A DNA stretch of 64,000 bases from Lacibacter sediminis. GTDB taxonomy: Bacteria; Bacteroidota; Bacteroidia; Chitinophagales; Chitinophagaceae. Each line of letters starts with the position of its first letter. Position 1 is the first letter of the stretch. Below the pieces are notes generated by a model, which was not told the DNA's origin, did not search any database, and saw only the letters and a list, made by a program, of their open reading frames with translations. Of the stretch, positions 60,779 through 64,000 are shown piece after piece. Location: positions 4,030,001 to 4,094,000 of the forward strand of contig NZ_CP060007.1 of assembly GCF_014168535.1 (NCBI RefSeq). Reading direction: 5' to 3'. Made by a program: the position numbers and the translations under genes.

Positions 60779-61477
60779 ATGGAAGAAGCTAAATCAAAAG
60801 TATTATTAGTTGAAGACGACAGCAGTTTTGGAAATGTACTGAAGAATTACCTGGAGTTGAACGATTTTGATGTAACACTGGAGCGTGATGGACGTTTGGG
60901 TCTTGCTGCTTTTCAACGTGAGAAGTACGATATCTGTTTACTGGATGTAATGATGCCGCATGTAGATGGCTTTACATTGGCTGAAGATATACGTGATATT
61001 GATCCGGATGTACCACTGTTCTTTCTGAGTGCAAAAACAATGAAAGATGATATTTTAACCGGTTATAAACTGGGTGCTGATGATTACATCACCAAACCTT
61101 TCGACAGTGAAGTGTTGCTGATGAAGATCAAAGCCATTCTGAAGCGTAACGAAGAGACCAAACACGAAACTGAAAATAAAGAGTTTGATCTTGGTATCTA
61201 TCACTTCAACCCCAAGTTGCGTGAACTTACAGTTGAAGGAAAAACAAATACCCTTTCGCCAAAAGAAAGTGAATTGCTCCGCATGTTGTGCGAATACAAG
61301 AATGATCTTTTACCAAGAGAAACAGCATTGAAACGCATTTGGGGCAGTGATACTTATTTCAACGGTCGCAGTATGGATGTTTACATTGCCAAACTCCGTA
61401 AATACCTGAAAGAAGATCCCAAAGTTGAGATCGTAAATATTCATGGTAATGGTTTCAGATTGGTAGTAAGCGAATAA
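60779..61477 (+). CDS. OmpR-family response regulator (RprY-like)
   Basis: 232 residues. Receiver domain: EDD at 12-14, phospho-acceptor Asp56 (LLDVMMPHVDG), Lys in ITKPFDSEVLL. A winged-helix effector domain spans about residues 135-230 (LSPKESELLRMLCEYKNDLLPRE, RSMDVYIAKLRKYLKEDPKVEI). The receiver sequence resembles RprY of Bacteroides. The sensor kinase is not in the window. A symmetric terminator follows at 61497-61527. Confidence 0.92.
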   Translation: MEEAKSKVLLVEDDSSFGNVLKNYLELNDFDVTLERDGRLGLAAFQREKYDICLLDVMMPHVDGFTLAEDIRDIDPDVPLFFLSAKTMKDDILTGYKLGADDYITKPFDSEVLLMKIKAILKRNEETKHETENKEFDLGIYHFNPKLRELTVEGKTNTLSPKESELLRMLCEYKNDLLPRETALKRIWGSDTYFNGRSMDVYIAKLRKYLKEDPKVEIVNIHGNGFRLVVSE

Positions 61478-61496
61478 ATAAATTCAAACAAATAAT

Positions 61497-61527
61497 AAAG
61501 CGGCCGTTCAATTTGAACGGCCGCTTT
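61497..61527. terminator. Bidirectional terminator between response regulator and yihA
   Basis: AAAGCGGCCGTTCAA and TTGAACGGCCGCTTT form a perfect 15-base stem with flanking A- and T-rich ends, between converging genes. Confidence 0.85.
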
Positions 61528-61529
61528 AT

Positions 61530-62189
61530 TTAGCGGGTAATTTCTTTTGCTATTACAGCTTGGGCTGCTGCTTCCTTGTTGCACTCTTCAATGAATTGTA
61601 AAATTTCTTTCCGCCCTCTGAATTTTACTGCTGAGCTCACAAAACTTTGCGGGAGAAATTGCCAGCTCTTTCCCAATGCAGTTAAAAATGATTTTACGTG
61701 CGCAGCCACTTCTTTCTGCGTGGTTTTATCGGCTTTGGTGAAAACGATGGTGAAAGGAATCTTCCACTCGCCCAGTTGGTTGATAAACTCCAGGTCGATC
61801 TCCTGCGGCTTGTGCCTGCTATCCACCAATACAAATAAATTCAGCAGGTTTTCCCGTTTGCGGATGTAATTCTCGATCATCTTGATCCACTGTTTGCGTT
61901 TCCCCTGTGCTACTTTGGCGTAGCCATAGCCCGGCAGATCAACCAGGTACCAATCGGTTTTCTTATTGTTCTTCTCATCAAGGCTTTCAATGAGAAAATG
62001 ATTGATCATCTGTGTTTTTCCCGGTGAGCCACTTGTCTTTGCCAGTTTCTGGTTGTTGCAGATCATATTGATGAGCGAAGATTTGCCCACGTTACTACGA
62101 CCAATAAATGCATATTCCGGCTTATCGGGCTTGGGACAATCCTCTACTTTGGGACTGCTGATGACATATGTTGCTGAATGAATGTTCAC
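61530..62189 (-). CDS. yihA: Ribosome biogenesis GTP-binding protein YihA/YsxC (EngB)
   Basis: 219 residues from the GTG at 62189 (NIHSATYVISSP follows). The upstream frame lies in repeat-like intergenic sequence. GTPase motifs: G1 GRSNVGKSS near 42, G3 DLPGYGYAK near 86, G4 FTKADK near 150 and G5 SSAVKFRGRKEI near 190. It assists assembly of the 50S subunit. It is transcribed opposite to ubiE. Confidence 0.94.
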   Translation of the reverse strand: MNIHSATYVISSPKVEDCPKPDKPEYAFIGRSNVGKSSLINMICNNQKLAKTSGSPGKTQMINHFLIESLDEKNNKKTDWYLVDLPGYGYAKVAQGKRKQWIKMIENYIRKRENLLNLFVLVDSRHKPQEIDLEFINQLGEWKIPFTIVFTKADKTTQKEVAAHVKSFLTALGKSWQFLPQSFVSSAVKFRGRKEILQFIEECNKEAAAQAVIAKEITR

Positions 62190-62341
62190 GGCTGCAAGAT
62201 ACTTGAAGAAAGTGGATAGCCGATAGTAATTAGTCGGTAGCAATAATCCGGATGCTAACCTGGACTACAAACTATCCTCTATCGGCTATCGGCTTACTTC
62301 CTACCTCGTACTTGCCTGTTCCCTCCTTACCTTTGCGCACC

Positions 62342-63088
62342 ATGAGCGAACAATACGCACACGATAAAGTTGTACCCGACAAAGCATCGGAGCAAAGTAA
62401 GAAAAAGCAGGTAGCAGAAATGTTTGATGACATTGCTCCCCGCTACGATTTCCTCAACCGTTTTCTCTCAGCCGGCATCGATACGGGCTGGCGAAAAAAA
62501 GCATTGGCCAAATTAAAAGACCTTCAACCGAAACTGATGCTGGATGTAGCAACAGGTACAGGTGATGTGGCCATTATGGCTGCAAAACAGCTGCAGCCCG
62601 AGAAGATCATTGGTATTGATATCAGTGAAGGAATGCTGGAAGGCGGTCGTGTAAAGGTGAAAGCCAAGGGTTTAGAGACTATTATTGAGCTGAAAAGCGG
62701 TGACAGCGAAACAATAAATTTTCCCGATAACACGTTTGATGCAGTAACTGTGGCGTTTGGCGTGCGAAATTTCGAAAACCTTGAAAAAGGGATCAGCGAA
62801 ATTTACCGTGTGTTGAAACCAGGTGGCCGACTGGTAGTGCTGGAATTTTCGAAACCAAAACTACCCGGCGTGTTACAGGCATACAATCTTTATATGGGAT
62901 TGGTTGCCCCACAGGTGGCAGGCGCTTTCAGTAAAAACAAAAAAGCCTATCAATATCTTAACAACAGCATCAAAGCATTTCCTGAAGGACAAAACTTTGT
63001 GGCTGTATTGAACAAAACCGGATTTAAAGACACTTCATGCAAACCTCTTACGCTCGGCATATGCAGTATTTATTGCGGCGACAAATAA
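62342..63088 (+). CDS. ubiE: Demethylmenaquinone methyltransferase UbiE/MenG
   Basis: 248 residues from ATG 62342; a promoter-type TACCTTTG lies at 62328-62335, seven bases upstream. SAM motif I LDVATGTGDVAIMAAKQ near 65, then MFDDIAPRYDFLNRFLSAG near 28 and NFENLEKGISEIYRVLKPGGRLVVLEFSKP near 145 are UbiE signatures. It methylates demethylmenaquinone. The end overlaps the porT gene by 28 bases. Confidence 0.95.
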   Translation: MSEQYAHDKVVPDKASEQSKKKQVAEMFDDIAPRYDFLNRFLSAGIDTGWRKKALAKLKDLQPKLMLDVATGTGDVAIMAAKQLQPEKIIGIDISEGMLEGGRVKVKAKGLETIIELKSGDSETINFPDNTFDAVTVAFGVRNFENLEKGISEIYRVLKPGGRLVVLEFSKPKLPGVLQAYNLYMGLVAPQVAGAFSKNKKAYQYLNNSIKAFPEGQNFVAVLNKTGFKDTSCKPLTLGICSIYCGDK

Positions 63089-63777
63089 TCGTTACCCTTC
63101 TACTTATTACCTGTGTATTTACATCATTTGCACAACGAGAAACAAACCTGCCCAACCATGAGCAGAAGGCTTATTACTTTGGTATTACGCTAAGCGGTAA
63201 CAGTGCTTATTTTCATATGAACCATCATCCGAAATTTTTGCAGGATGACAGTGTTGCAACAGTTGGTTCTACCAGCAGTGCAGGTTTTGGATTGGGTTTG
63301 CTCGGTACTTTACGTTTGGTAGACCATTTAGAAGTAAGAACCAACCCTCAACTCATTTTTGCTTCACGTGGCATTAATTATTATCTCTCATACCCGCTTA
63401 CAGGTGATAAGAACTGGCAACAAAAAACTGTTGAAAGTATTTACATCAGTGTGCCTTTGCAATTAAAATTCAGCAGCGACAGGATCGATAATTTCCGTGT
63501 GTATATGCTGGGTGGTGGTAAGTTCGATTATGATCTTGCCAGTAACAGCCAGGCACGCCGTGCAGAAGACCTTGTAAAACTCAATAAGTCTGCATTGGGT
63601 TATGAAGTGGGTCTTGGTTTTCATTTCTACTTTCCAACCTTTATCATGAGCCCTGAAATAAAATTCAGTAACAGCTTTCAAAGTGTTCATGCAAGAGATC
63701 AATACCTCATCTATTCAAATGTGATCGATAAAATGCAGGCGAGAATGATTGTGTTTAGTATACACTTAGAAGGATAA
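63061..63777 (+). CDS. porT: PorT-family type IX secretion / gliding protein
   Basis: 238 residues from the ATG at 63061. The signal peptide ends TSFAQ. The beta-barrel pattern (YYFGITLSGNSAYFHMNHHPKF, then GLGLLGTLRLVDHLEVRTNPQLIFASRGINYYLSY) and the place directly after ubiE fit PorT, an outer-membrane component needed for type IX secretion. It starts within the ubiE coding end in another frame. A lipoprotein gene begins on its stop codon. Confidence 0.82.
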   Translation: MQYLLRRQIIVTLLLITCVFTSFAQRETNLPNHEQKAYYFGITLSGNSAYFHMNHHPKFLQDDSVATVGSTSSAGFGLGLLGTLRLVDHLEVRTNPQLIFASRGINYYLSYPLTGDKNWQQKTVESIYISVPLQLKFSSDRIDNFRVYMLGGGKFDYDLASNSQARRAEDLVKLNKSALGYEVGLGFHFYFPTFIMSPEIKFSNSFQSVHARDQYLIYSNVIDKMQARMIVFSIHLEG

Positions 63778-64000
63778 TGACATTAAAAATCCATCACCTT
63801 GTTCTGTTATTTTCTTTATTTGCAATTCTGTCATGCAAGAATTACTACAACAATACAATTCATTGGATTGATTCAATACCCCAAGGCGCACACATTGACT
63901 CAGTAAAGCAAAGCCAACCATCGTTTATTGAAATTGATTGGGAACATCCGCAATACTTTGATTCATCAAAGAGTTACAATGTAAAAAAAATCAAAAACTG
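63777..64000 (+). CDS. Lipoprotein, N-terminal part (cut by window end)
   Basis: An ATG at 63777 overlaps the porT stop (TAATG). The visible 74 residues begin with a lipoprotein signal (LLFSLFAILSC, Cys20), then an Asn/Tyr-rich and Ser/Gln-rich region. No stop occurs before the window ends. The function is unknown. The stop/start overlap implies coupling with porT. Confidence 0.65.
   Translation, partial: MTLKIHHLVLLFSLFAILSCKNYYNNTIHWIDSIPQGAHIDSVKQSQPSFIEIDWEHPQYFDSSKSYNVKKIKN

Overview
The window comes from a member of the Bacteroidota, most likely family Chitinophagaceae. The clues are an lpxC-fabZ gene fusion, a SusC/SusD pair, the type IX secretion genes porX and porT, promoters of the TTTG / TAnnTTTG type in place of sigma70 boxes, almost no Shine-Dalgarno sequences, and Bacteroidota-style gene order (tig-clpP-clpP-clpX, pheT-coiled coil-zapA-rny, ubiE-porT). 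The genus is an inference. No rRNA, CRISPR array, integrase or transposase is visible.

Layout. 1-8 kb: the 3' end of a large membrane protein gene, then a four-gene operon for a lipid-like natural product (UbiA prenyltransferase, type III polyketide synthase, methyltransferase, FAD oxidoreductase; all three junctions are 8-base overlaps). Next comes a GbsR-type regulator with a perfect 24-base palindrome in front of it, then small membrane proteins and housekeeping enzymes. 8.5-20.5 kb: core genes rsmE, dnaB, pheT, zapA, a probable structured RNA, rny, rplS, tatA, gatA and a lytic transglycosylase. 20.5-25.4 kb: an accessory islet holding a degenerate 21-base tandem repeat, then minus-strand single genes (membrane protein, TlpA-like thioredoxin, DUF4265, SMI1/KNR4, membrane protein, lipoprotein). 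Most are followed by a copy of one hairpin repeat, and the islet contains a second, truncated copy of the pabB 3' end. 25.4-31 kb: pabB, an acidic protein, purA and relA/spoT. 31-36 kb: tRNA-Leu(UAG) and the trigger factor/ClpPX genes. 36-48.9 kb: acyl-CoA dehydrogenase, an HhH protein, an MBL hydrolase, porX, an HD hydrolase, the lipid A genes lpxD-lpxC/fabZ-lpxA, an ABC ATPase, a cupin, alanine dehydrogenase and tsaE. 49-64 kb: a copper-type P-ATPase, recQ, susD/susC, a HerA-like ATPase, a GroES-like protein, a response regulator, yihA, ubiE, porT and the start of a lipoprotein gene.

How the genes fit together. Most of the window is core physiology: DNA replication and recombination, translation, proteostasis, envelope lipid synthesis and protein export. 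Two regions are accessory. One is the type III PKS/UbiA operon, which should make a prenylated or alkylated phenolic or quinone-like lipid. The other is the repeat-punctuated islet at 20.5-25.4 kb, which looks like a cassette-type array of unrelated small genes. I also see small repeats inserted in frame inside coding genes (methyltransferase, rsmE, P-type ATPase), so short mobile or palindromic repeats are active in this genome. All functional statements rest on reading motifs; no database search was possible.
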